Shown here in pieces: positions 24,701-37,240 of a stretch of DNA of 64,000 bases. Position numbers and translations under genes: made by a program. A model generated the notes under the pieces. That model was given only the letters and a program-made list of their open reading frames with translations. It ran no database searches and was not told the origin of the DNA. This stretch comes from Ricinus communis. Lineage: Eukaryota > Streptophyta > Magnoliopsida > Malpighiales > Euphorbiaceae. The first letter of the stretch is position 1; each line of letters starts with the position of its first letter. The stretch covers positions 26,907,001-26,971,000 of the forward strand of contig NC_063263.1 in the NCBI RefSeq assembly GCF_019578655.1, read 5' to 3'.

Positions 24701-25241
24701 CGCTCGAAAGGGAGAAATCGTGTTGTTTTCGATTAATCCTAGCATAATACAAGCAGGAGCGCGACCGCTTTGATTTCTGGGATGCATACAATGAAGTAAT
24801 TTAGGTCGAAGTGTTATTAGGTAGGCCCACACGAATTTCTAGGACTACGGCTGACCAGTCAACTCTTCTCCGGTTATTGATTTGACTTTAGTTTATTCAT
24901 CTTTCTTTATTTATTAATTCGTATTTAGCTTCTAGTTTCCTTTTCTTATAGAATGAGGGATCTCGCACCATAAAAACCGCAAGCAATCGAATACTTGAGG
25001 CTGATGAGCATACTATTTATGTTTTCTACCGTGTGGGAAATCAAGTTATGGGTTCTTTCAAGAACTGTGCGAGCTAATCACGAGTTGCCCTCGATAACGC
25101 AGACTTATCGCTCGTGTCCTTCCTTTCTTTTGTGTTCTTTGTCTGCCCTAGTGTCTAAATCGATCCGATTTGATCCTTACGCCCAGCCGTACGGAGAAGA
25201 ACAAAGAACTTGCGATTTCTTTCCTTTCTTTTGTGCCTCTC
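21754..25241. repeat. 972-bp tandem satellite, about 3.6 copies
   Basis: The landmark CACGCGCGAAAGGGAG recurs at 21781, 22755, 23726 and (one substitution) 24699, giving periods of 974, 971 and 973 bp. Copies are very similar, with small indels and one rearranged patch near 24330-24360. Each unit holds an internal ~50-bp duplication around TTGATCGAG(T/C)ATTG. Open frames recur on both strands at the same unit position and carry no recognisable domain. The array is bounded on the left by the CRM-like LTR and on the right by the LTR of element B. Confidence 0.9.
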
Positions 25242-25958
25242 TGTTAAGAACCTCCAAGGATTAGAACCACGAACCCTAATGATTATGAACCCATGAATTA
25301 CTATCTTAGAAACCCAAGAACAAATTGAGTTTCAAAACCCAGGAACCACTTAAATCAGATTGCAAGGTATGGTTGATCAAGATCAGAACCTAAAGAAAAC
25401 TAAGTTCTTTAAACCCGAACCCTTAACACGCCACAAGGATAGATCAATTCCTTGATAAGTGGTTTATGCATTCAACAAGAATTCAAGAATTCAAGCAAAT
25501 ATGCAATGGAAACAACTACTATAATTTTATCAAAATTTGAATCCCTCAAAACACACCTTAAGGGGCGTTTTTATAGCCACCTAACATAAGAAACCCTAGT
25601 AAAACTATTAACCCTAGCCGCCACATAAGAAAAATAGGCAATAACATTGTTCTGAACTTAAATAAGAGATTTCAGCCCAAATATTAGCCCACATTAGTCT
25701 TCATGTATTTGGACTTGCAAAACATTAAATAAAGCCCATTCAGATATGTCTTTACTTGGGCCTATCCTAGCATGACCAATTGAGCTTCCTTAACTAGCCC
25801 AATCTTGCATATAGCCAATTAAGGCTTCTTGTAACTTCTTGGACCTTGACCTTGTAATTGGGCCTTGTAGCATGCTCAATGGATCCTTAGCTTTATCTTT
25901 GGTTTTCTTGTTGTCCTCTCCATCAAGTCCATCTTTAAGCTTAGCCATGTCCATATCA
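25242..25958 (-). repeat. 3' LTR of CRM-like element B
   Basis: TGTTAAGAACCTCC to CCATATCA, 717 bp, followed by the complement of the purine tract (TTCCCTCCTTCTTT). It contains the pol tail. A CAA to TAA change gives a premature stop at 25790-25792, about 32 codons before the family stop. The left flank is satellite. Confidence 0.85.
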
Positions 25959-28312
25959 TTCCCTCCTTCTTTAGGATGATTCGTCCTCGAATCAAGTTCA
26001 TCACCTACATCAAAAGGACTCAAATCAGCTACATTAAATGTACCACTCACATTATACTCACCTTTCAAATCAATCTTGTAGGCATTGTCATTGATCCTCT
26101 CAAGGACTTGAAATGGATCATCACCCCTTGGACTTAGTTTAGACTTTCTTTGATTTGGGAACCTTTCCTTGCGAAAATGCACCCAAACCCAATCTCCAGG
26201 TTGGAATACCATTGAAATTCGTCCTTTATTAACCCTCTGGGCCACTTTTGCATTTTGCTTCTCAATTCTCTCTTTAACTTGTTTGTGTAGCTTTTTAACC
26301 AAATCTGCCTTAGAAGAACCTTCAACACTAACAAGCTTGTTAAAAGGCAAAGGAATCAAATCAATAGGAGTTAAAGGATTAAAGCCATATACAATTTCAA
26401 ATGGTGAAGTGTGTGTAGTGCTATGAATAGCTCTATTATATGCAAATTCAATATATGGCAACAAATCCTCCCAAGATTTTAATTCCTAGAAATCAAAGCA
26501 CGAAGCAATTGAACCAAAGTCCTATTCACAACCTCAGTTTGTCCATCTGTCTGTGGATGGCAACTAGTAGAAAAAAGCAATTTAGTTCCTAACTTACCCC
26601 ATAGCACACGCCAAAAGTGACTTAGAAATTTAACATCTCTATCACTAACAATGGTCCTAGGTACTCCATGCAAACGCACAACTTCTCTAATAAACAAATC
26701 AGCAATATGGACAGCATCATCACTTTTATGGCAAGGGATAAAGTGAGCCATTTTACTAAACCTATCCACAACAACAAATCTGTCAAAGGAACATCAGGAA
26801 TAGTTAAAGGTGTATATAACCCATGGGGTTGCAATTTGGACTTAGCTTTCAAACACACAATGCATTGACCATAGATTTTATGCACATCACATTTCATGCA
26901 TGGCCAATAAAAATGCTTAATCAGAATATCATATGTCTTTTGCACCCCAAAATGACCCATTAAACCGCCCCCATGTGCTTCCCTAACCAATACAGCCTGC
27001 AAAGAACAATTAGGAATACAAAGGCTAATCTTCTTGAAAAGAAATCCCTCAAACACATAAAAATCAGCAGAAACAGCCCCATTAGCACAAGTTGTAAACA
27101 TGCCACTGAAATCATTATCACTCACATACAACTCTTTTATGAACTCGAAGCCCAGCAATTTAGAATCAAGAGTAGTAAGTAAAGCATACTTGTGAGATAG
27201 TGCATCAGCAATCACATTCTCCTTACCTTTCTTGTATTTGATCCCATATGGGAATGTCTCAATGAACTCCATCCATTTAGCATGTCTTCGGTTCAGTTTG
27301 TCTTGCCCCTTGAGATGCTTCAAACTCTTATGATCCGTGTGGATGACAAATTCTTTGGGCCATAAATAGTGTTGCCATGTTTGCAAAGCCCGAACCAAAG
27401 CATAGAGTTCTTTGTCATAGGTTAGGTGCAGAAATTTGCTCCATTTAGTATTTCACTAAAATAGCATATAGGTCTGCCTTCTTGCATCAAAACAGCCCCA
27501 ATCCCAATGCCACTAGCATCACACTCAATCTCAAAGGTTTTGTTTAAGTTAGGTAAAACCAACAAAGGAGCAGCACACAACTTATCTTTAAGCATATTAA
27601 AAGCATGTTCTTGTGCATCACCCCAAGTAAGGCCAACGTTTTTCTTGACAATTTCATTCAAAGGTGCAGCTATACTACTAAAGTCCTTAATGAACCTCCT
27701 ATAGAAACTAGCCAAGCCATGAAAACTCCTAACTTGGCTAATGTTTTTAGGTGTTGGCCACTCCCTAATTGCTTCCACTTTCTCCATATCAACCTCGAGC
27801 CCCTTTGAACTAACAACAAAACCAAGGAAATTAACTTTATCCATAGAAAAAGCACACTTTTTCAAATTGGCATACAATTTTTCTACCCTAAGAATGTCTA
27901 GAACCCTACGCAGATGCATGACATGATCATCAATGGACTTGGAATAAATTAAGATATCATCAAAATACACAACCACAAATTTACCAAGACACTCACGCAA
28001 GACATGGTTCATCAACCTCATAAAAGTATTAGGTGCATTTGTAAGCCCAAACGGCATAACTAACCAATCATATAGACCATATTTAGTCTTAAAAGCCGTT
28101 TTCCACTCATCACCAGTTTTCATGCAAATTTAATAATAACCAGAACGCAAATCAATCTTAGTAAACAAACATGCACCATGCAACTCATCAAGCATATCAT
28201 CTAACCTAGGAATGGGATGACGATACTTTACCATTATTTTATTGATTGCACGGCAATCCACACACATTCTCCATGTGCCATCCTTCTTTGGAACCAAAAT
28301 CACTAGAACCGC
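25790..28312 (-). pseudogene. pol of element B, reverse transcriptase to integrase
   Basis: Least damaged pol of the family here. Reverse transcriptase plus RNase H lie at 27422-28123 ([13 protein letters not shown] at 27956-27967, [12 protein letters not shown]), RNase H end plus integrase zinc finger at 26622-27398 ([17 protein letters not shown]), integrase core at 26479-26769 (SDRDVKF and [11 protein letters not shown] carrying the catalytic Glu), and C-terminus at 25790-26464 (PRGDDPFQVLE, NVADLSPF). Its CAG/CTG codons are intact where copies A and C are frameshifted. The reverse transcriptase N-terminus is cut at 28312 by the LTR-pair insertion, and a few small indels and one stop remain, so it is not functional. 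Confidence 0.85.
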
Positions 28313-30051
28313 TGATATGAATCAAGGCTGCCATGAGATGCCATTGAAAAGGCATGCACCAAAAGGCCCAAAATGGAAATGCAACTCATGCATGAAAATA
28401 AGAATCCAACCTTATAATGAAGCATTCAGTCCATTTTGAAGAATAAAAGCCATTCAGCTTTGATTAGGCCTTTGGGCTTAATTCATATTTATATGGGTTT
28501 TTATCTTTTGGGTTTTAGCTTAAGTAATTGTTTTAGTTTATTTTTATTTAATTAAGGATTATTTTATTAGGTGTGAGTTATATGTGTGTTGTGTGGAGTG
28601 ACAAATGAGTGCCACATGTTTAGTTGTCATTTGGGGAGTTACAAAATGAGGGCCATCAATGTAAAACAACAGCCATTTTTAATGAGTTTTAAGGGGAATT
28701 AAAGGGAAAACGTGGGGAAGCTTAAAAGACATCTATTTAGGTTTCTTTGTCTTATTTTGGCTATAAATATCAAAGCCAAATTCATTTGTAAAGAATAGAA
28801 TTTTGAATGATAATCTTTGTTTGCTCTTTGTGAGTGTTTTTGCTTAAGTTCTTGCATGAACTTTGAACTTATCAAACTATTTTTAGTTTGTGGCGTTCTC
28901 TAACCAAAATCTTGTGTTTGATTCTTAACTTATCAAATCATACTTGGTTTGTGGCGTTTGGAGTTGAATTCAAGTGCTAGTTTCATTGTTGGAACTAGTT
29001 TTTTCCTAACTTCACTTGATGAGATCCTTGGGTTTTGGAATCATCTTGATTGGAGGGTGTTTTCTTGCATTCCATATGTATCGTAACTCATTAGTTATTG
29101 GGGTGTGTGGTTGCTAAGATGATGATTTCCTTTGATATTATATGATGGCATTCTATTACCATTTGATATTATATGTTTATTTCTTTCGCAATATTTAGGC
29201 AAAATTCGAGGACGAATTTTCTTCCAAGAAAGGGGGAATGATATGAATCAAGGCTGCCATGAGATGCCATTGAAAAGGCATGCACCAAAAGGCCCAAAAT
29301 GGAAATGCAACTCATGCATGAAAATAAGAATCCAACCTTATAATGAAGCATTCAGTCCATTTTGAAGAATAAAAGCCATTCAGCTATGATTAGGCCTTTG
29401 GGCTTAATTCATATTTATATGGGTTTTTATCTTTTGGGTTTTAGCTTAAGTAATTGTTTTAGTTTATTTTTATTTAATTAAGGATTATTTTATTAGGTGT
29501 GAGTTATATGTGTGTTGTGTGGAGTGACAAATGAGTGCCACATGTTTAGTTGTCATTTGGGGAGTTACAAAATGAGGGCCATCAATGTAAAAAAGCCATT
29601 TTTAATGAGTTTTAAGGGAATTAAAGGGAAAACGTGGGAAGCTTAAAAGACATCTATTTAGGTTTCTTTGTCTTATTTTGGCTATAAATATCAAAGCCAA
29701 ATTCATTTGTAAAGAATAGAATTTTGAATGATAATCTTTGTTTGCTCTTTGTGAGTGTTTTTGCTTAAGTTCTTGCATGAACTTTGAACTTATCAAACTA
29801 TTTTTAGTTTGTGGCGTTCTCTAACCAAAATCTTGTGTTTGATTCTTAACTTATCAAATCATACTTGGTTTGTGGCGTTTGGAGTTGAATTCAAGTGCTA
29901 GTTTCATTGTTGGAACTAGTTTTTTCCTAACTTCACTTGATGAGATCCTTGGGTTTTGGAATCATCTTGATTGGAGGGTGTTTTCTTGCATTCCATATGT
30001 ATCGTAACTCATTAGTTATTGGGGTGTGTGGTTGCTAAGATGATGATTTCC
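28313..30051 (+). mobile_element. LTR pair with only ~108 bp between, inserted in element B
   Basis: Two near-identical ~815-bp units, 28313-29130 and 29239-30051, both starting TGATATGAATCAAGG. Between them, 29131-29238 ends in TTCGAGGACGAATTTTC and a purine tract AAGAAAGGGGGAA, the classic gypsy sequence just before a 3' LTR. TATA boxes are at 28762-28769 and 29683-29690. The host element lacks about 370 bp at the insertion point relative to copy C (about 33273-33642). I see no target duplication, so this is a deletion-bearing insertion or recombination product. Confidence 0.7.
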
Positions 30052-30144
30052 CTGAATCTCACACTTTGGGTTTTCATGCTCCTTTTTATTTTTTCAGCCT
30101 CACGCCTCTCTCTTTCCAACTTACATTGGTCATCATACACTTCC
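30052..30144 (-). pseudogene. Short piece of element B pol (protease to reverse transcriptase linker)
   Basis: Matches copy C at about 33643-33730. It lies between the LTR-pair insertion and element C. It ends with CTTCC (30140-30144), the left target duplication of element C. Confidence 0.8.
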
Positions 30145-30864
30145 TGTTAAGAACCTCCAAGGATTAGAACCACGAACCCTAATGATTATGAACCCGTGAA
30201 TTACTATCTTAGAAACCCAAGAACAAATTGAGTTTCAAAACCCAAGAACCGCTTAAATCAGATTGCAAGGTATGTTGATCAAGATCAGAACCTAAAGAAA
30301 ACTAAGTTCTTTAAACCCTAACCCTTAACACGCCACAAGGATAGATCAATTCCTTGATAAGTGGTTTATGCATTCAACAAGAATTCAAGAATTCAAGCAA
30401 ATATGCAAAGGAAACAACTACTATAATTTTATCAAAATTCGAATTCTTTTCCAAAACACAACTTAAGGGGGCGTTTTTATAGCCACCTAACATAATAAAC
30501 CCTAGTAAAACTATTAACCCTAGGCACGCCACATAAGAAAAATAGGCAATAACATTGTTCGAACTTAAAGAAGAGATTTGGCCCAAATATTAGCCCACAT
30601 TAGTCTTCATGTATTTGGACTTGCAAAACATTAAATAAAGCCCATTCGGATGTGTCTTTACTTGGGCCTATCCTAGCATGACCAATTGGGCTTCCTTGAC
30701 TAGCCCGATCTTGCATATAGCCAATTAAGGCTTCTTGTAACTTCTTGGACCTTGACCTTGTAATTGGGCCTTGTAGCATGCTCAATGGATCCTTAGCTTT
30801 ATCTTTGGTTTTCTTGTTGTCCTCTCCATCAAGTCCATCTTTAAGCTTGGCCATGTCCATATCA
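30145..30864 (-). repeat. 3' LTR of element C
   Basis: TGTTAAGAACC to CCATATCA. pol enters the LTR at 30864 and stops at 30600-30602, an overlap of about 265 bp. Confidence 0.9.
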
Positions 30865-33800
30865 TTCCCTCCTTCTTTAGGATGATTCGTCCTCGAATCA
30901 AGTTTATCACCTACATCAAAAGGACTCAAATCGGCTACATTAAATGTACCACTCACATTATACTCACCTTTCAAATCAATCTTGTAGGCATTGTCATTGA
31001 TCCTCTCAAGGGACTTGAAATGGACCATCACCCCTCGGACTTAGTTTAGACTTTCTTTGATTTGGGAACCTTTCTTTGCGAAATGCACCCAAACCCAATC
31101 TCCGAGGTTTGAATACCATTGGAATTCGTCCTTTATTAACCCTCTCGGCCACTTTTGCATTTTGCTTCTCAATTCTCTCTTTAACTTGTTTGTGTAGCTT
31201 TTTAACCAAATCGCCTTAGAAGAACCTTCAACACTAACAAGCTTGTTAAGAGGCAAAGGAATCAAATCAATAGGAGTTAAAGGATTAAAACCATATACAA
31301 TTTCAAATGGTGAAGTGTGTGTAGTGCTATGAACAGCTCTATTATATGCAAATTCAACATATGGCAACAAATCCTCCCAAGATTTTAAATTCCTAGAAAT
31401 CAAAGCACGAAGCAATTGAATCAAAGTCCTATTCACAACTTCAGTTTGTCCATCATGCGTAGATGGCAAGTAGTAGAATAAAGCAATTTAGTTCCTAACT
31501 TACCCCATAACACACGCCAAAAGTGACTTAGAAATTTAACATCTCTATCACTAACAATGGTCTTAGGTACTCCATGCAAACGCACAACTTCTCTTAGAAA
31601 CAAATCAGCAATATGGACATCATCACTTTTATGGCAAGGGATAAAGTGAGCCATTTTACTAAACCTATCCACAACAACAAATATACTATCTCTACCTTTC
31701 CTAGATCTCGGCAAACCAAGCACAAAGTCCATAGACAATTCATCCAAGGAACATCGGGAATAGGTAAAGGTGTATATAACCCATGGGGTTGTAGTTTGGA
31801 CTTAGCTTTCAAACACACAATGCATTGACCACAAATTTTATGCACATCACGTTTCATGCGTGGCCAATAAAAATGCTCAATCAGAATATCATAAGTCTTT
31901 TGCACCCCAAAATGACCCATTAAACCGCCCCCATGTGCTTCCCTAACCAATACAGCCCTTGAAAGAACAATTAGGAATACAAAATCGATTTTTCTTGAAA
32001 GAAATCCCTCAAACGCATAAAAATCGTGACAGCCCCATTAGCACAAGTTGTAAACATGCTTGGCTGAAATCATTATCACTCACATACAACTCTTTTATGA
32101 ACTCGAAGCCCGGCGAATTTAGAATCAAGAGTAGTAAGTAAAGCATACCTTGAGATAGTGCATCGGCAACCACATTCTCCTTACCTTTCTTGTATTTGAT
32201 CACATATGGGAATGTCTCAATGAACTCCATCCACTTAGCATGTCTTGGTTCAGTTTGTCTTGCCCCTTGAGATGCTTCAAACTCTCATAATCCGTGTGGA
32301 TGACAAATTCTTTGGGCCATAAATAGTGTTGCCATGTTTGCAAGGCCCGAACCAAAGCATAGAGTTCTTTGTCATAGGTTGGGTACTGAAGGGCTGCTCC
32401 ATTTAGTTTTTCACTAAAATAGCATATAGGTCTGCCTTCTTGCATCAAAACAGCCCCAATCCCAATGCCACTAGCATCACACTCAATCTCAAAGGTTTTG
32501 TCAAAGTTAGGTAAAACCAACAAAGGAGCGTACACAACTTATCTTTAAGCATATTAAAAGCATGTTCTTGTGCATCACCCCAAGTAAACCCAACATTTTT
32601 CTTGACAATTTCATTCAAAGGTGCGAGCTATACTACTAAAGTCCTTAATGAACCTCCTATAGAAACTAGCCAAGCCATGAAAACTCCTAACTTGGCTAAT
32701 ATTTTTAGGTGTTGGCCACTCCCTAATTGCTTTCACTTTCTCCACATCAACCTCGAGCCCCTTTGAACTAATAACAAAACCAAGGAAATTAACTTTATCC
32801 ATGCAAAAAGCACACTTTTTCAAATTGGCATACAATTTTTCTACCCTAAGAATGTCTAGAACCCTACGCACATGCATGACATGATCATCAATGGACTTGG
32901 AATAAACTAAGATATCATCAAAATACACAACCACAAATTTACCAAGACACTCACGCAAGACATGGTTCATCAACCTCATAAAAGTACTAGGTGCATTTGT
33001 AAGCCCAAACGGCATAACTAACCACTCATATAGACCATACTTAGTCTTAAAAGCCGTTTTCCACTCATCACCAGTTTTCATGCAAATTTGATAATAACTT
33101 GGGCATAAATCAATCTTAGTAAACAAACATGCACCATGCAACTCATCAAGCATATCATCTAACCTAGGAATGGGATGACGATACTTTCACCGTTATTTTA
33201 TTGATTGCACGGCAGTCCACACATTCTCCATGTGCCATCCTTCTTTGGAACCAAAATCACTGGAACCGCACAAGGACTTAAGCTCTCACGCACATACCCC
33301 TTTGACATCAGTTCTTCCACTTGCCTTTGAAGCTCCTTTGTCTCCTCCGGATTACTTCTATAGGCTGGTCTATTTGGTATGGAAGCCCGGGTATGAAGTC
33401 TATTTGATGTTCTATCCCTCTTTGAGGAGGTAATCCACTTGGCATTTCCTCGGAAAGACATCGGCAAATTCCTGCAAAGATTAGCAAACACACTCGGCAA
33501 GGAAAGATCAAGTTCGGTGAGTGTTCAAATATACATCTTTATAAGTAACAACAAATAACATCCGACTTGAATGAAATGCATGCCTAACTTCACTTTCCCT
33601 AGCCAAAAACTACCCTTTGCCTTTGTTTTCTCTTTAGGGTTTGAATCTCACCCTTTGGGTTTTCATGTTCCTTTTGTTATTTTCGGCCTCACGCCTCTCT
33701 CTTTCCAACTTACATTGGTCATCATACACTTCCTTAGGAGAAAGAGGTGTCAAAGTAACTTTTCTCCCATCCTTCACAAATGAGTACCTATTTAGAAAGC

Positions 33801-35494
33801 CATCATGGAAGGCCCTCGTATCAAATTCCCATGGCCTACCTAACAAGATATGGCCGGCATGCATTGGCACTACATCACATAGCGCCTCATCCGAATATCT
33901 ACCAATTGTGAAAGGTACAACAACTTGCTTATTCACTTTGATCTCACCACAATTATTTAACCATAACAATTTATAAGGTCTAGGATGTGGAATTAGATTT
34001 AAACCCAATTTTTCAACCATTAAAGTGCTAGCAACATTTGTACAACTACCACCATCAATAATAACAAGACAAGTCTTACCTTGTACATGGCATCTTGTGT
34101 GGAAAATGTTGTCTCTTTGCTGCTCCAAGGTATCATCTTCCTTCATTTGAACACTTAGTGCTAGCCTAGCCACCAAGAGCTCACCTCCCATAGGACCCTC
34201 AATGCAATCATCGCTGCCGTCTTCCAATTGTGATATCTCATCATCATTATCACTCTCTTCACTTGCTGTTTCAATCTCCCATGGTCTCTAGCCACCATTG
34301 CCCGCTTGTTTGGACATTGTGAAGCAATATGGCCACGCCCAAGCATTTGAAACACTTGATGTCTCTATTCTTTTCTTTGTTAATTTCGGGTTTAGATGTG
34401 TCTTTATTGCCTGAAATGCTTTTCCCTTTGTTGTCATTGGGAATAACCTTATCATCACCTTTCTTACCTCCTTTCCAAGAATTAGACCAATGTGGCCTCC
34501 CACCGAAGTGCCCTTATATTCAAACCTTACTGTCCCTCTAGGTTTTAGTTGCTTTTCCACCTTAATTGCAAGGTGAACTAACTCCTCAAGCTCCACATAA
34601 TGTTGCAACTCTACCCTATCGGCAATCTCCTTATTAAGCCCACCAATGAATCGTGCCATGGTAGCTTCTCTATCCTCATCCAAATCAGCCCTAGTCATGA
34701 GCATTTCCATCTCCTTATAAAAATCCTCAACACTCCTTGTACCTTGCCTCAAAGATTGGAGTCTTTGATGTAACTCCCTATGGTAATGTCTGGGTACAAA
34801 ACGCCTTCTCATGATAGTTTTGAGTGCAATCCAACTACCAATAGGCTCTTCCATGTTCCTCCTCCTACTAACCACCAATTGATCCCACCAAACTATAGCA
34901 TAGTCACTAAATTGGGTAACCACCAATTTCACCTTTTCTCCTCCCGAAAGTTATGGCAATCAAAGATAAGGTCAACTCGCTTTTCCCACTCCAAATATGC
35001 CTCCGGATCAGTTTTCCCAAGAAGGTAGGAATACTAAGTTTGATACTACCTAAGTTCCTATCAACATCATCATAGTTCCCATAACCACCAAACTCACCAC
35101 CAAAGTGTCCTCTACCTCTACCAAGATTTTGGTATCTCCTAGCTCCTCTACCCAGGCCTCTACCAACCCCACCATAGGCTGCATTATCATACTCCTCAAA
35201 ACCCTCATCAAAGTCATCCTCATTTACCCCAATTGGCTGCCCATGATTACCTTGCACATTCCCTCCTTCATCAAGCCTATTTCCCAGACCTCGGGCAAGT
35301 GCATTAATTTGGTCCATAATGGCTTGTTGATTGGTTGCCATTTCCCTTCGTTGGGCTGCCATGTCAAGTTGCAACCTCTCCATTTGCTCATTCATATTTC
35401 TTATGCTTCGTTGCACCCTCTCATTTTCATGCATTTGTGCTATGGGTATACCGGTAGTTGGCACATTATTACCTCCACTAGAACCACTAGACAT
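30600..35494 (-). pseudogene. gag-pol of element C, frameshifted
   Basis: Starts at the ATG 35494 (MSSGSSGGNN). Gag N-terminus rich in Gly/Arg (34907-35494); gag domain with [16 protein letters not shown] and a CCHC knuckle ending GRGHIASQCPNK (34161-34932); retropepsin IIDGGSCTN (33634-34227); reverse transcriptase entry with [14 protein letters not shown] (33198-33500) and core with YFDD at 32914-32925; RNase H (32200-32535); integrase finger [17 protein letters not shown] (31594-31950), core (31433-31747) and C-terminal parts (30600-31469). Breaks coincide with CAG/CTG positions, for example the region of the catalytic Glu near 31455, where copy B reads through. Either recently disabled or wrongly called; the LTRs and target duplication are intact. 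Confidence 0.88.
30865..30878 (-). other. Polypurine tract of element C
   Basis: On the minus strand AAAGAAGGAGGGAA abuts the 3' LTR start TGATATGG. The same tract is at 25959-25972 (B) and 10293-10306 (A). Confidence 0.85.
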
Positions 35495-36500
35495 GCTGCA
35501 ATAAGAGTTAGTATGCAATAAAGAAAAAAAAGATCGAAGGAAATTAAGGACCTCACCAACACTCCCTCACGTGTTTACTCAATTAATGGGGATGGTCACT
35601 CGTGTTTCGCACAATCAAGAATGATCACACAAGGCTGAAAACTCACACCACTCAGCTTGTTTTCAAGGATTCTTATGTGAATCAATAACCACACATCAAG
35701 TTATTTCACTATGCTTGTAATGCACCAAGAATTATGATCTAAAAAGCTTAGTTGAGGCAAAACGCAAAAGTCAAGAAAATTAAACAATTAGTCACGCTTT
35801 CAATAAAATTAGGACTACAAACAAGCGAAAACTTCAAACGGATGCAAATGACATATGAAGAAACAATCTAGATGTAAGAAACAAGAAAGATGCGATTCGA
35901 CTTGGAAATAGGAAAAGAAGGAGCGGATTTAGGAAGCAAAAATCACAAAGAAGGTTGATCAAGAAAGAAGGTTACCTCTTTATGCTTTAAATGTGTCAAA
36001 TCTGCCCAAACTCAAAAGACACACAAAGAGGAGAATAAATGAAGGACAAAAACGAATTTAGAGCTGAATCAATTCAAATAAGATGGTATGTATAGGGCTC
36101 AGTCATTGGAATTTAATGTCCCTTTGAATCTTCCCAAATGACCACCAAATCCTTATTTATGTAGGATTGTGAAAATCTCCTAAACCTTTTAACAACCCTA
36201 ATATCTATGTAATCACCCCAAAACAATGATTTCAATACCAAATACGTTTCTTCCACTAACAAAGACAATCAAACCAATCGGATCTATTCCTTTCTTTTGT
36301 TTTTTTTTTGCTAATTCGGATCCGATATTTTTCTTTTCTTGTTTTGTTTTTTTTTTTTTGAATCGGAATCAAAACTACAAGAATCAAGAACTAAACAATG
36401 TAGATCTCAAGAATACCAAGAATACTTGAGAACAATATCAAGAACTCAAGGAAAACAAACAATAACTCAAAGAAAAGGGATAAATAACTTTGATTTAAGA
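35495..36500 (-). mobile_element. 5' leader of element C
   Basis: About 1 kb, non-coding, near-identical to the copy A leader apart from changes at CAG/CTG sites. T-rich runs lie at 36294-36360. Confidence 0.75.
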
Positions 36501-36518
36501 GCCAAAGCTCACGATGCA
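36501..36518 (-). other. Primer-binding site of element C, altered
   Basis: The family site ends GCTCTGATACCA on the plus strand. Here it reads GCTCACGATGCA, so the TGG start and the CAG are both disturbed. A true element of this age would be expected to keep the site, so a consensus error is possible. Confidence 0.6.
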
Positions 36519-36520
36519 AA

Positions 36521-37240
36521 TGTTAAGAACCTCCAAGGATTAGAACCACGAACCCTAATGATTATGAACCCGTGAATTACTATCTTAGAAACCCAAGAAC
36601 AAATTGAGTTTCAAAACCCAAGAACCGCTTAAATCAGTTGCAAGGTATGGTTGATCAAGATCAGAACCTAAAGAAAACTAAGTTCTTTAAACCCTAACCC
36701 TTAACACGCCACAAGGATAGATCAATTCCTTGATAAGTGGTTTATGCATTCAACAAGAATTCAAGAATTCAAGCAAATATGCAAAGGAAACAACTACTAT
36801 AATTTTTATCAAAATTCGAATTTTTTTCAAAACACAACTTAAGGGGCGTTTTTATAGCCACCTAACATAATAAACCCTAGTAAAACTATTAACCCTAGGC
36901 ACGCCACATAAGAAAAATAGGCAATAACATTGTTCGAACTTAAAGAAGAGATTTCAGCCCAAATATTAGCCCACATTAGTCTTCATGTATTTGGACTTGC
37001 AAAACATTAAATAAAGCCCATTCAGATGTGTCTTTACTTGGGCCTATCCTAGCATGACCAATTGGGCTTCCTTGACTAGCCCGATCTTGCATATAGCCAA
37101 TTAAGGCTTCTTGTAGCTTCTTGGACCTTGACCTTGTAATTGGGCCTTGTAGCATGCTCAATGGATCCTTAGCTTTATCTTTGGTTTTCTTGTTGTCCTC
37201 TCCATCAAGTCCATCTTTAAGCTTGGCCATGTCCATATCA
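36521..37240 (-). repeat. 5' LTR of element C
   Basis: TGTTAAGAACC to CCATATCA, 720 bp. It carries an open frame 36976-37236 (86 codons, starting MDMAKLKDGLDG). This is the pol tail duplicated in the 5' LTR with its own ATG, four bases inside the LTR end. Confidence 0.88.

Larger units (their letters stand above)
30145..37240 (-). mobile_element. Complete CRM-like Ty3/gypsy element C (7.1 kb)
   Basis: Two full 720-bp LTRs (30145-30864 and 36521-37240), purine tract, gag-pol, leader and primer site in the correct order. Perfect 5-bp target duplication CTTCC at 30140-30144 and 37241-37245. It was inserted in the pol of element B, which continues in frame order on both sides. Assignment to CRM rests on pol running into the 3' LTR, the primer type and the integrase tail. 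I see no separate chromodomain, which fits CRM but is not proof. Confidence 0.9.

Noticed and set aside
28313..30051. Simple recent tandem duplication of 926 bp instead of an LTR pair
   Set aside because: The TTCGAGGACGAATTTTC motif and purine tract just before the second unit, and TGATATGA at both unit starts, fit an LTR pair better. I cannot fully exclude duplication.
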